Below the pieces are notes generated by a model. That model worked only from the letters and a program-made list of their open reading frames with translations. It was not told the DNA's origin and searched no databases. Below, piece by piece: positions 1 through 6,999 of a stretch of DNA of 15,468 nucleotides (the stretch's first letter is position 1; each line of letters starts with the position of its first letter). Where the stretch lies: the NCBI GenBank assembly GCA_014872655.1, contig WHHJ01000047.1:1-15468 (forward strand), read 5' to 3'. Made by a program: the position numbers and the translations under genes. Source of the DNA: Clostridia bacterium (GTDB lineage Bacteria > Bacillota > Clostridia > Oscillospirales > UBA644).

Positions 1-560
1 ATGGAATAGGTTCCGTACGCATGAGATAAAATAGAAGCGGAATCTGTAAAAATACCAAACATTTTAATTAAATAGTAAACAGCAAAAACAACGGAAAATC
101 CGCTAAAAAATGTATTTTTCACAACCATTTGCGGAGCTGTTGCATACAACACTGAAAAGAGAACAACCAATACAGCAAAAATAATATTTAAATAATCTAA
201 AATCCCCGCAGACTGAACCGTTCCAGCGGAACTCGCAGATTGAATAAATATCAAAATAAATTCTTCTACAGCGGCGGCTAAAATCAAAACCGAAGCAATC
301 ATCAAAATGATTTTTTCGCTTTTATTTATGTGATAATACCTACGATATTGAGGCTTTTTCTCTTTTGGCATAAAAAAGAACATGACAATAAAAAATACGC
401 AGACCAGTACACAATACACATTAAATATGGTAGGCCAGACACTATCCGAAACATAAAATCCTGTTGAAGCCTCTACGCCAAAAACCAGTTCTATCATACG
501 CAGAGCCACAGCGATGATACCAAATGGGATAAGTAACTTTAAATATGTTTTTAGCTTCAT
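1..560 (-). CDS. Multi-pass membrane protein of unknown function (C-terminus beyond window)
   Basis: I do not recognise a family. The frame is open from the ATG at 558-560 to the left edge, 186 codons, so the C-terminus is missing. The product begins MKLKTYLKLLIPFGI and shows about five hydrophobic segments (roughly residues 8-30, 43-65, 82-105, 120-143 and 155-174), with short basic loops such as KEKKPQYRRYY between helices 2 and 3. A ribosome site AGGAGAT lies at 571-577, ten bases before the ATG. An upstream ATG at 578-580 is out of frame and quickly stopped. The gene has its own promoter (595-622) and diverges from the CPBP protease gene. It should sit in the cytoplasmic membrane. No catalytic or transport motif was seen. 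Reading frame and start are well supported; the function is not. Confidence 0.8.
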   Translation of the reverse strand, partial: MKLKTYLKLLIPFGIIAVALRMIELVFGVEASTGFYVSDSVWPTIFNVYCVLVCVFFIVMFFFMPKEKKPQYRRYYHINKSEKIILMIASVLILAAAVEEFILIFIQSASSAGTVQSAGILDYLNIIFAVLVVLFSVLYATAPQMVVKNTFFSGFSVVFAVYYLIKMFGIFTDSASILSHAYGTYS

Positions 561-594
561 TTTTTCCTATATCTCCTCATGTAACAGTAATTTT

Positions 595-622
595 ATTATA
601 CCCGTTTTTAAGAAAAAGTCAA
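595..622 (-). promoter_or_regulatory. Sigma-A promoter for the leftward membrane-protein gene
   Basis: Read on the minus strand, TTGACT (617-622) and TATAAT (595-600) are 16 bases apart. Transcription would start near 588, giving a leader of under 30 nt before the start at 560. It lies back to back with the rightward promoter at 632-660. Confidence 0.7.
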
Positions 623-631
623 GAGTTTTTC

Positions 632-660
632 TTGTATTTATATAATTTCTATGCTATAAT
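632..660 (+). promoter_or_regulatory. Sigma-A promoter for the CPBP protease unit
   Basis: TTGTAT (632-637) and a perfect TATAAT (655-660) are separated by 17 bases. Transcription would start near 667, about 40 nt before the GTG start at 708. Confidence 0.7.
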
Positions 661-707
661 GCTAATAGATTGTATTAAGAAACATTTTATCAGACGGAGG
701 GATGTTT

Positions 708-1700
708 GTGCCAGGGTCCATATCTGCAATAAAAACATTCAGAAAGAACTTAAATATTACAGCAGCATTATTACTTTTTACCTTTCCGGTTCAAATCATT
801 GCGTCGCTGCTATCCCTTTACTTAACAAAAGCATTTAACGGATCTCTTAGTCCGTTTATTTCTGATTTTTTTCTTCCGCAATTTATCTTCCCAATTCTGT
901 TAGCCGTTATCGTTATAGCCTCGTCAATGGCGTTACTTCGAGTAAAACCTCAACAAGTTTTTCCGGTACATAAACTAAAAGCTGCTGATGTGATCCTGGC
1001 TATTTTCATCTTTCTTGCAGCTTCGATTGCAGTTTCTACAGCAGCCGCATTTGTAGAAGGCCTGATCGACCCGAATGGATCATGGATTGCATCGTACGAC
1101 CAAGGTATGGTCGCGCCCCAAGGTCCAACAGAAATTTTACTGTATATTTTAGCCGTCGCAGTTCTTCCTGCTTTGTGTGAGGAAGGAATGTATCGCGGCA
1201 TTGTTCTGGGATCTCTAAAACCTTTGAATAAAAAGATTGCCGTTATCGTTTCTGCCGTTTTATTTGGATTTATGCACTGCACCATTCAACAAATCCCTGT
1301 GGCAATTTTAATCGGCTTGCTTTTAGGCTATTTCTGTATTCGATACAATTCGATTTTGTTGCCGATAATTTTGCATTTTGCCAACAATTTAATCAGCATT
1401 ATCTGTCAAGTGGTTTATGGCACTTGGGGCGCAGAGATCTATAGCCTGTTTGATCTGTTTTTAACTTGTTTCTTTTTTGTCGGCGGATGTATCTCATTGA
1501 TCATATACATTATAAAACAAAAAAATGAAGTTCGACAAGTTGCCGTTCTCGGCGATCATGCTCCACTCGATCCTAAGCCGGTTCTTTCTGACTCTAAGGC
1601 AACGCTGGCGACCGTGACAAGTGTTGCATTTTGGATTAACATTATCGCGATGATTTTATGTACCATTTTATACAATATGGTCTTATTAAATATGCAATAG
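708..1700 (+). CDS. CPBP family intramembrane glutamic endopeptidase (CAAX protease/Abi-like)
   Basis: A predicted membrane-embedded protease of the CPBP (PF02517) family, related to eukaryotic Rce1. In bacteria these proteins are tied to peptide processing, bacteriocin self-immunity or regulation; the substrate here is unknown. The family motifs are all present. Numbered from the ATG at 702 they are EExxxR (E160, E161, R165 in CEEGMYRG), FxxxH (F188, H192 in FGFMH) and HxxxN (H225, N229 in HFANN). About eight or nine hydrophobic helices are visible, including a late one near residues 306-328 after a hydrophilic stretch. I prefer the GTG at 708, because GGAGGG (696-701) abuts the ATG at 702 with no spacing but stands six bases from the GTG. 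A 97-residue membrane protein gene follows after nine bases, probably cotranscribed. The family call is firm; the biological role is open. Confidence 0.9.
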   Translation: MPGSISAIKTFRKNLNITAALLLFTFPVQIIASLLSLYLTKAFNGSLSPFISDFFLPQFIFPILLAVIVIASSMALLRVKPQQVFPVHKLKAADVILAIFIFLAASIAVSTAAAFVEGLIDPNGSWIASYDQGMVAPQGPTEILLYILAVAVLPALCEEGMYRGIVLGSLKPLNKKIAVIVSAVLFGFMHCTIQQIPVAILIGLLLGYFCIRYNSILLPIILHFANNLISIICQVVYGTWGAEIYSLFDLFLTCFFFVGGCISLIIYIIKQKNEVRQVAVLGDHAPLDPKPVLSDSKATLATVTSVAFWINIIAMILCTILYNMVLLNMQ

Positions 1701-1709
1701 AGGTTTAAA

Positions 1710-2003
1710 ATGAACGTTAAAAAGCAATCCCTCATATCCATTCTCTGCGGATGTATATCAATCTTACTCGGCATTATTCCTATCTATCCCTATTTTGCAA
1801 TTATTGTTGCGATTGCCGGATTTGCTATCATCTTCCCTCTAAAGAAAAAAGAATGCAATAACGATCCTGGCATACAAAAGTGCATCAAAGCGGCATATAT
1901 CCTTTGCGTCATCGGAATCATTGTTTCTATAATCGGAATTGGGATAGACTTGTTTTTCCAATTTTTTAAACCTGTTCTTTTTTTAAATAAATCCCACCTG
2001 TAA
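1710..2003 (+). CDS. Small membrane protein (DUF4190-like architecture)
   Basis: A 97-residue protein with three hydrophobic stretches (about residues 8-24, 26-44 and 61-86) separated by a basic and acidic loop containing FPLKKKECNND. The arrangement of glycine-rich paired helices, a charged linker and a last helix resembles small Firmicute proteins of the DUF4190 type, but this is a resemblance of layout, not a proven match. AGAGG at 1699-1703, overlapping the stop of the CPBP gene, is spaced six bases from the ATG, so the two genes look translationally linked. The last five codons and the stop form one arm of the terminator at 1986-2020. It may work with the CPBP protease; that is inference from position only. 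Confidence 0.75.
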   Translation: MNVKKQSLISILCGCISILLGIIPIYPYFAIIVAIAGFAIIFPLKKKECNNDPGIQKCIKAAYILCVIGIIVSIIGIGIDLFFQFFKPVLFLNKSHL

Positions 2004-2020
2004 CTCAGGTGGGATTTATT
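1986..2020. terminator. Hairpin terminator shared by two convergent genes
   Basis: A perfect 15-bp inverted repeat (arms 1986-2000 and 2006-2020, core CCCACCTG/CAGGTGGG) with a five-base loop. It contains the stop codon of the small membrane protein gene and ends three bases from the stop of the glycosidase-like gene, so it can serve both directions. The T-rich tail is weak on both sides. Confidence 0.75.
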
Positions 2021-2022
2021 AG

Positions 2023-4398
2023 TTATTGTAATATCAAAGTCGCACCGTGTTTATCGTCATTGGGGCCACAAAGATATACATCTGTAGAAAAACGGTCCTG
2101 ACCGTCTTTACAAATCATCGCATACAATGTAATCTCTTGTCCGCTCAACGATTCATCTAACGGCATATAATAAGTATAATTCGAGCCGGATTGGGCAACC
2201 CAGTGGTTCCAGTGCTGAACCGGATAAGACACCGATCGGTCCGGACATATCAGGATCTGATCTTGACATGTTCCAACACAATATACACCTTCCACCCCAT
2301 GTTCTCCATTGCAGGCTAAGCTGAGATAACTACCCTTTTTCAATTGAGGCAGACGGACTTTTTTAGACAAGACTGCACGAGGCTCTTTTTCAGCATAAGG
2401 AGCCATCAGATTGTTTGCAGTCGGATTTTCTATATGTATCAACTGTCCATTTTGATAAAAACGTATCGCATAAATCCGGTCCATCGGCCTCGGCAAACGA
2501 ATATACCGAACAGACCCATGAAGTACATAACTTGCCCGCATCCTGCCGCCGGGGAAATACCCGACACGTTCCACAGTCTGATATGGGAAGGGCGCTTCCG
2601 TCTTTTCAACTTCTTCGCTCTTATCCAGCTGAAACGGGACCCAATTTTTTAAATCACAAGAAAAATCGCCTTGTTTTGGCAGTTCATTCTTCTTGATAAA
2701 ATCAGTTTCTTCCTCCACATTGAAATATTCAATTTCCATTGTGTCTGCTTGATATACCTGCTTTAAATCTACACGTAGACATCCGCCGCAGATTCGAGTA
2801 GGTGACATCCGAGATACACTATCAAAAAAAGTATTCGGATTTTCATCAAACATTGCCGCACTGTCACATCCGCGAATTTGATAAGCGAGTTGATCAAAAA
2901 ACGCGTCACGAACTGCTTGAACCGCCTGAAACTTCGTAGCCCCAGACCGAGACACTGCCTGCCGCTCCAAAGAATCATTGCTGATACCAAAACACGTTGC
3001 TTCATACAATTCTTCCAAATTTTCAGGACAATCCGACGGATCTAACGTCCCCAGTTTTTTAGGCGGATACAGGTAGGCATCCACATGGACGGATATATCC
3101 GACAACGATACAGGCTTCCCATCTAAAGAAGCGGATTGGAAAGACCGATTATTTACAACTTCAACAGTCTCTGCGCGAACCAAGTTGATTTCTACCGGTC
3201 GTCCCGGAATATCTCGAATGACCTCATAATCACAACCGGTCAACAAAATATCATCCGGTGCATCATAACCGATATAAGCCATGTAAGTACGGAACGGCTC
3301 AACCTCTACAGAAACCTCCTGCCTGTACGAGAACCTTCCTATCACGCGCTGAGTTGGGTGATAACGGACAAAAAGCAGTTCTTTTTGCGCGTCTGCCTGT
3401 TGCAATCCGATCTCTTCATCCAATTTTACATTCAACGTGATCGTCTGCCAAGAATTATTTCGGAAAGTAACAATACGCGCGTTTTCATTTCCGCGGCTGA
3501 CCGCATAAGCACCATATTTTGCAGGCAGTTCCATCCCCTGCGTTAATAATTGCTGAAATTTCTTGCTAAGAACAAAAATTCGAGCCAATCGTGCAAATTC
3601 ATCATCACGCAAAAATGCGGGAGTTCCATAAATCTCAGGAGACAATATCAAAGCACGATTAAATGCTTGAAGAACCAGTTCATCTTCAAAAAAATCAAGA
3701 CAAGAAGACAAACACACACCATGATCTTCTGTTAATCGCTGCAATCCCGGAACTAGTCCGCGTACCAAGGCCCCTTGACGATGATGAGGCGCTGTTGCGT
3801 TATTGGTCATCAGCACATCAATATAAGTCTCTTGGCCTTCCCACAAAAAAGTCGTCGCATATTTTTGCGCTTCTCCCAAATCCAAACGATGATTCAAAAC
3901 AATCAATTCCGGACAATATTTCCGGCACTCGGCTACCATCTGTTCGAATATTTTCTGTTTTTCCGGACGCAATTCTCCGCACACCAAATCAAACTTCAAC
4001 AAGGCAACTCGAGAATCTCGACATAAAGCAACGACCTGCTCAAATCTTTTTTGCGCACTTTCATCCGTATCGCCAAAGCCGTCCGGGCCGCACCACATAC
4101 CCAGTTGAATATCTAATTCTGCAGCCTTTGCTGCAATAGTAGAGAACCCATTGGGAAAATTCTTTTTTGCCATAGGATGATCAGGATCATAGTAACAATT
4201 CATCGGTGAATCAAAATTTCCCGCGTCCAATGCATAGATTTCAATCTGCATTCCGTATTCTTTTTTCAGCCATCCGAAAAACTCTAAATTTTTTAACGTC
4301 TGTTCTTCTGTTGACCCGTCATTCCCATGGTTAACCCATGCAAAATATTGAGGGACACAGAAACTTTTTTCTGTTTTTCCGCTTAAATTTTCGTGCAT
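2023..4398 (-). CDS. Glycoside hydrolase-like protein (GH36/GH27-like TIM barrel) with discoidin-like C-terminal domain
   Basis: A 791-residue protein that looks like a cytoplasmic glycosidase: no signal peptide or anchor is present. Numbered from the ATG at 4398, the N-terminal 290 or so residues have barrel features of the alpha-galactosidase clan: ALDAGNFD (56-63), LGMWCGPDGFG (99-109), and LLKFD with D137 at the place of the KWD nucleophile of GH36. A possible second acid lies in FLWEGQETYID (185-194). Then come SPEIYGTPAFLRDDE and a beta-rich part resembling a glycosidase C-terminal domain. Near 510-560, FDENPNTFFD followed by LRVDLKQVYQ resembles an F5/8 type C (discoidin) sugar-binding fold. 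I chose the ATG at 4398 because AGGAGGG stands eight bases before it; a frame-extending ATG at 4440 has no ribosome site. The gene is monocistronic with its own promoter. Substrate and exact family are unknown. Confidence 0.7.
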   Translation of the reverse strand: MHENLSGKTEKSFCVPQYFAWVNHGNDGSTEEQTLKNLEFFGWLKKEYGMQIEIYALDAGNFDSPMNCYYDPDHPMAKKNFPNGFSTIAAKAAELDIQLGMWCGPDGFGDTDESAQKRFEQVVALCRDSRVALLKFDLVCGELRPEKQKIFEQMVAECRKYCPELIVLNHRLDLGEAQKYATTFLWEGQETYIDVLMTNNATAPHHRQGALVRGLVPGLQRLTEDHGVCLSSCLDFFEDELVLQAFNRALILSPEIYGTPAFLRDDEFARLARIFVLSKKFQQLLTQGMELPAKYGAYAVSRGNENARIVTFRNNSWQTITLNVKLDEEIGLQQADAQKELLFVRYHPTQRVIGRFSYRQEVSVEVEPFRTYMAYIGYDAPDDILLTGCDYEVIRDIPGRPVEINLVRAETVEVVNNRSFQSASLDGKPVSLSDISVHVDAYLYPPKKLGTLDPSDCPENLEELYEATCFGISNDSLERQAVSRSGATKFQAVQAVRDAFFDQLAYQIRGCDSAAMFDENPNTFFDSVSRMSPTRICGGCLRVDLKQVYQADTMEIEYFNVEEETDFIKKNELPKQGDFSCDLKNWVPFQLDKSEEVEKTEAPFPYQTVERVGYFPGGRMRASYVLHGSVRYIRLPRPMDRIYAIRFYQNGQLIHIENPTANNLMAPYAEKEPRAVLSKKVRLPQLKKGSYLSLACNGEHGVEGVYCVGTCQDQILICPDRSVSYPVQHWNHWVAQSGSNYTYYMPLDESLSGQEITLYAMICKDGQDRFSTDVYLCGPNDDKHGATLILQ

Positions 4399-4448
4399 CG
4401 TCAGCACCCTCCTGCCGCAAACAACTACAATATAAAACAAGTGTTATC

Positions 4449-4477
4449 ATTATATCATAGCCCCAATAAAAATGCAA
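4449..4477 (-). promoter_or_regulatory. Promoter of the glycosidase-like gene
   Basis: On the minus strand TTGCAT (4472-4477) and TATAAT (4449-4454) are 17 bases apart, with a TGA extension directly before the -10 box. It lies just downstream of the acyltransferase terminator, so the gene is read separately from its upstream neighbour. Confidence 0.65.
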
Positions 4478-4478
4478 G

Positions 4479-4518
4479 AAAAAAGACCCGGTCAAGCAAA
4501 ATTGACTAGGTCTTTTTT
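4479..4518 (-). terminator. Rho-independent terminator of the acyltransferase gene
   Basis: Inverted repeat with arms 4479-4495 and 4502-4518 (AAAAAAGACC...GTCAA pairing with TTGAC...GGTCTTTTTT), a loop of six bases and two weak internal pairs. On the minus strand it follows the stop codon directly and ends in a run of six Ts. Confidence 0.8.
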
Positions 4519-4519
4519 A

Positions 4520-5332
4520 CTATGCATCATTGACAACATAATCACTGGATTCATCTTTTACATATTCAATATATTCTTTTTGAACATATTGATTTGAATT
4601 TTTTATCATGCTAAAATACACTTTGTCTCGCAGTTGTTGTTCAGCTTTCTTTTGCGACAAGGCCGCATCGGGATAAAACGGGCCGTCTAAATAAATCGTA
4701 ATCCCTGGACGCTTACATTTATAAAAGAGAATCTTTCTTTCTCGATATGTTGTTGTAGCAGAAAAACAAGGCTTTTGACTTTTCACTGCAAACCGAAAAG
4801 AACCTGCCATAAACGGCCGAACCTTTGTATAATACGGCCAAATATGTGCTTCGGGATAAATTGTAATAACTTTTCCGGACTCCACACGCTGTCTGACAGC
4901 CGCGTCCATATTTCGCAATCCTTTTACAGTAGAGGCGACTGGGATGCTACCCAACATCTTTACCAACTTCCGAATACCTTTTACCGATACCGCTTCCGGA
5001 CCGGTAATAATATATGTTCTTTTGGGCAACGAAAGCAATACTGGATGAAAAGCATCTAAAACCATCTGTGTATGATTGCAAAATAAAAAGTAACCACCCT
5101 TTATTTTTTTTAATTTTTCTTTTCCTTCAACTCGAAGACCACATCGAAATTTAGGCCAAAAGTATAAAATAGGCGGGCAAATAATATAATATAAAAAATA
5201 TTCGCCCAATATCCATAAAGGATTTTTGGAAATATACCGATAGGAATCCCCTATTTTCTCTGCATGAATATTCGTGTTTGCAAAATCGTCGTTTAACTCG
5301 TCACGATAAACGATTTTTTTCTTTTTTTTCAT
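4520..5332 (-). CDS. Lysophospholipid acyltransferase family protein (PlsC-like)
   Basis: A 270-residue member of the PlsC/LPLAT acyltransferase fold, which moves an acyl chain from acyl-ACP or acyl-CoA to a lysophospholipid or related acceptor at the inner face of the membrane. Motif I appears as NHTQMVLDAF, with H87 and D93. This gives H-x5-D, one residue longer than the classic H-x4-D. Motif II is seen as GSIPV (128-132), motif III as IYPEAHIWPY (158-167, the equivalent of FPEGTRS), and motif IV near LDGPFYP (215-221). A hydrophobic stretch at about 39-58 would dock it to the membrane; the N-terminus is very lysine rich (MKKKKK). The ribosome site is weak (GGGG, eight bases before the ATG). 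It diverges from the XRE regulator gene. The family is well supported; the acceptor is unknown. Confidence 0.83.
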   Translation of the reverse strand: MKKKKKIVYRDELNDDFANTNIHAEKIGDSYRYISKNPLWILGEYFLYYIICPPILYFWPKFRCGLRVEGKEKLKKIKGGYFLFCNHTQMVLDAFHPVLLSLPKRTYIITGPEAVSVKGIRKLVKMLGSIPVASTVKGLRNMDAAVRQRVESGKVITIYPEAHIWPYYTKVRPFMAGSFRFAVKSQKPCFSATTTYRERKILFYKCKRPGITIYLDGPFYPDAALSQKKAEQQLRDKVYFSMIKNSNQYVQKEYIEYVKDESSDYVVNDA

Positions 5333-5375
5333 TTTTCATACCCCATACCTACTCAATAGCCTTCCACTTTATTTT

Positions 5376-5404
5376 AGTATATCACTTTAACAAATAAACC
5401 GCAA
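5376..5404 (-). promoter_or_regulatory. Possible promoter of the acyltransferase gene
   Basis: On the minus strand, TATACT (5376-5381) preceded by TGA forms an extended -10 box. A poor -35 match, TTGCGG (5399-5404), lies 17 bases upstream. Expected start near 5369, about 37 nt before the coding region. Confidence 0.4.
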
Positions 5405-5461
5405 CCTACTATTTGTTTACTCGTAGAAAAATAAGTAGAAATATATTCTACTAAGAGTAGA
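5405..5461. repeat. Cluster of CTACT/AGTAGA half-sites, candidate operator
   Basis: The stretch between the divergent acyltransferase and XRE genes holds a perfect palindrome TCTACT-AAG-AGTAGA (5447-5461) plus isolated half-sites CTACT (5406-5410), CGTAGA (5422-5427) and AGTAGA (5434-5439). The palindrome ends 15 bases before the -35 box of the XRE gene. This is the usual place and form for a dimeric repressor or activator site; binding by the adjacent XRE protein is inference. Confidence 0.45.
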
Positions 5462-5476
5462 TATTAGAATCATCTA

Positions 5477-5505
5477 TTGACAAACACAAAATTAAGGTGT
5501 AAAAT
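5477..5505 (+). promoter_or_regulatory. Promoter of the XRE regulator gene, almost touching its start codon
   Basis: A perfect TTGACA (5477-5482) and TAAAAT (5500-5505) are spaced 17 bases apart. The ATG begins at 5512, only six bases after the -10 box, so transcription would begin at or next to the A of the start codon (leaderless mRNA). A possible ribosome site AAGGTG (5494-5499) lies inside the promoter and 12 bases from the ATG, usable only from an upstream start. Confidence 0.7.
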
Positions 5506-5511
5506 ACACAC

Positions 5512-6108
5512 ATGAATGAATTAAAAGTTACCATTGCAAACAATATTGCGAATTTACGAAAGTTGAACGGAATAACCCAATCTGATTTAGCACAGAAATT
5601 AAACTATTCTGATAAAGCTGTTTCAAAGTGGGAAAGAGGTGAATCTTTACCGGATATCTGCGTATTAAAACAAATCGCAGACATCTTTGGTGTGACGGTA
5701 GATTATCTATTAGATGAGCACGCAGAAAAGAACAAAGAAAAATATTTGAAACAGCCTCAGATTCAAAACAAAATTATTATCGTTGCGCTCTGGGTTTCCA
5801 TTGTATGGATTATTGCAACAATCATTTTTGTTTATGTAGAATTAAACACCTTATACACGGCCTGGAGTGTATATGTTTGGGCGGTTCCCGTTTCCGCGCT
5901 GATTGTGCTTGCTTTTAATAGTCGATGGGGAACACGAAAAGGAAGTTTTTGGATTGCTTCCGTTTTTATTTGGAGCCTGCTGTCCAGCATCTACATTCAA
6001 TTACTACAATACAATACCTGGATGGTATTTTTGGTCGGCATCCCCATTCAAATTGCTATTATTTTGTGGGCAAATATCAAACCTGAAAAAACAAAAAAAC
6101 AACGTTAA
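5512..6108 (+). CDS. XRE-family transcriptional regulator with C-terminal four-helix membrane domain
   Basis: A 198-residue protein. Residues 6-66 form a Cro/C1-type helix-turn-helix (NIANLRKLNGITQSDLAQKL, then SDKAVSKWERGESLPD and the closing FGVTVDYLL). After a charged linker (69-86) four hydrophobic helices follow, at about 87-109, 117-135, 144-165 and 170-188, with a short basic tail. The DNA-binding head would therefore be held at the membrane. This layout is common in Firmicutes, but the signal sensed is generally unknown. The start ATG fits the domain border and no earlier in-frame start has a ribosome site. It diverges from the acyltransferase gene, which with the palindromes between them suggests it controls itself and possibly that gene (inference). 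A hairpin overlaps its stop codon. Confidence 0.88.
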   Translation: MNELKVTIANNIANLRKLNGITQSDLAQKLNYSDKAVSKWERGESLPDICVLKQIADIFGVTVDYLLDEHAEKNKEKYLKQPQIQNKIIIVALWVSIVWIIATIIFVYVELNTLYTAWSVYVWAVPVSALIVLAFNSRWGTRKGSFWIASVFIWSLLSSIYIQLLQYNTWMVFLVGIPIQIAIILWANIKPEKTKKQR

Positions 6109-6140
6109 GATCCTTTTTCTATAAGAAAAAGGATCTTAAC
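6104..6140 (+). terminator. Hairpin terminator of the XRE gene
   Basis: A perfect 17-bp inverted repeat (6104-6120 and 6124-6140) with a three-base loop ATA. The stop codon at 6106-6108 lies within the left arm. The downstream tail TCATTTTA is only moderately T rich. Confidence 0.7.
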
Positions 6141-6253
6141 TCATTTTATGCTCATTTACATGAACATATATTTTACTAGCTCCACAAGAACAGTACGCTA
6201 CGGCAAACACACCCCAAAACATGCGTTTTCTCAGTCGGACAAAACCAATATAA

Positions 6254-6296
6254 AAACAAATTTGCCTGCTCTTTCATCGAGCAGGCAAATTTGTTT
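6254..6296 (-). terminator. Rho-independent terminator of the liv operon
   Basis: An 18-bp perfect inverted repeat (6254-6271 and 6279-6296, GC-rich part GCCTGCTC/GAGCAGGC) with a seven-base loop. It lies four bases beyond the livF stop codon and on the minus strand is followed by a run of Ts. The remaining stretch between it and the XRE terminator (6141-6253) shows nothing I can identify. Confidence 0.85.
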
Positions 6297-6300
6297 ATTT

Positions 6301-6999
6301 TTATCCGCCCAGGTAAGCTTTTTTGATATCTTCACTCTCAGCCAACTCTTTGCCCGTTCCGGAAACTTTAATCATGCCGGATTCCAACACATAGGCACGA
6401 TCAGAAATTTTGAGCGCCATCTCTGCATTCTGTTCTACCAACAAAATTGTGGTTCCCGCTTTATGCAATTCACGGATGATATCAAAAATTTGTTTTACCA
6501 GAATAGGAGCCAACCCCATAGACGGTTCGTCCAGCATCAACAACTTTGGATGACTCATTAAAGCCCGCCCCATCGCAAGCATTTGCTGTTCACCGCCTGA
6601 AAGCGTCCCAGCAACTTGATTTTGCCGTTCCTTTAATCGCGGAAAATAAGAAAAGACTCGATCCAGGTCATCCGTGCTGATTTTTCGCTGCGTATATGCC
6701 CCCAACTTCAAATTATCCATAGTGGACAAATTCAAAAAGATGCGGCGTCCTTCCGGAACATGTGCAATTCCCTTTGATACTAATTTATAAGCATCTGTTT
6801 TAAAAATGCTTTCATCCATAAATCGGATATCTCCAGTCTTAGAACGAAGCAATCCGGAAACTGTTTTTAGTGTAGTAGATTTTCCTGCACCATTTGCACC
6901 GATCAGTGAAACGATCTCTCCCTCATTCACCTCAAAAGAAACGCCTTTAATTGCATGAATCTTACCGTAATACACATTGATATCGTTTACTTGAAGCAT
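6301..6999 (-). CDS. livF: Branched-chain amino-acid ABC transporter, ATP-binding protein LivF
   Basis: The second ATPase of the LIV importer (232 residues, usual length for LivF). It hydrolyses ATP on the cytoplasmic side, paired with LivG. Walker A GANGAGKST is at 34-42, the ABC signature LSGGEQQ at 134-140 and Walker B LLMLDEP at 154-160 with catalytic E159. The switch position reads LVEQN, with glutamine rather than histidine, which is typical of LivF and separates it from LivG (LIEHD). Family hallmarks YYGKIHAIKGVS and EGRRIF are also present. The ATG at 6997-6999 touches the livG stop (TAAATG), and AGGAGG within the end of livG stands eight bases before it, so translation is coupled. 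It is the last gene of the operon. Confidence 0.96.
   Translation of the reverse strand: MLQVNDINVYYGKIHAIKGVSFEVNEGEIVSLIGANGAGKSTTLKTVSGLLRSKTGDIRFMDESIFKTDAYKLVSKGIAHVPEGRRIFLNLSTMDNLKLGAYTQRKISTDDLDRVFSYFPRLKERQNQVAGTLSGGEQQMLAMGRALMSHPKLLMLDEPSMGLAPILVKQIFDIIRELHKAGTTILLVEQNAEMALKISDRAYVLESGMIKVSGTGKELAESEDIKKAYLGG

Noticed and set aside
702..707. ATG at 702 as the start of the CPBP protease
   Set aside because: The GGAGGG ribosome site abuts this ATG with no spacing. The in-frame GTG at 708 has a six-base spacing.
3136..4139. Plus-strand open frames of 60-158 codons opposite the glycosidase-like gene
   Set aside because: They lack ribosome sites and recognisable domains, and lie antisense to a clearly coding frame with domain features.
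4399..4440. ATG at 4440 as the start of the glycosidase-like gene, adding a short hydrophobic leader
   Set aside because: It has no ribosome site and lies close to the predicted transcription start. AGGAGGG sits inside this stretch, eight bases before the ATG at 4398. The apparent FYIVVV run is not a real signal peptide.
6141..6253. Small gene between the XRE and liv terminators (a frame starts at 6148)
   Set aside because: The frame has no ribosome site, runs through the liv terminator and into livF antisense, and has no recognisable features.
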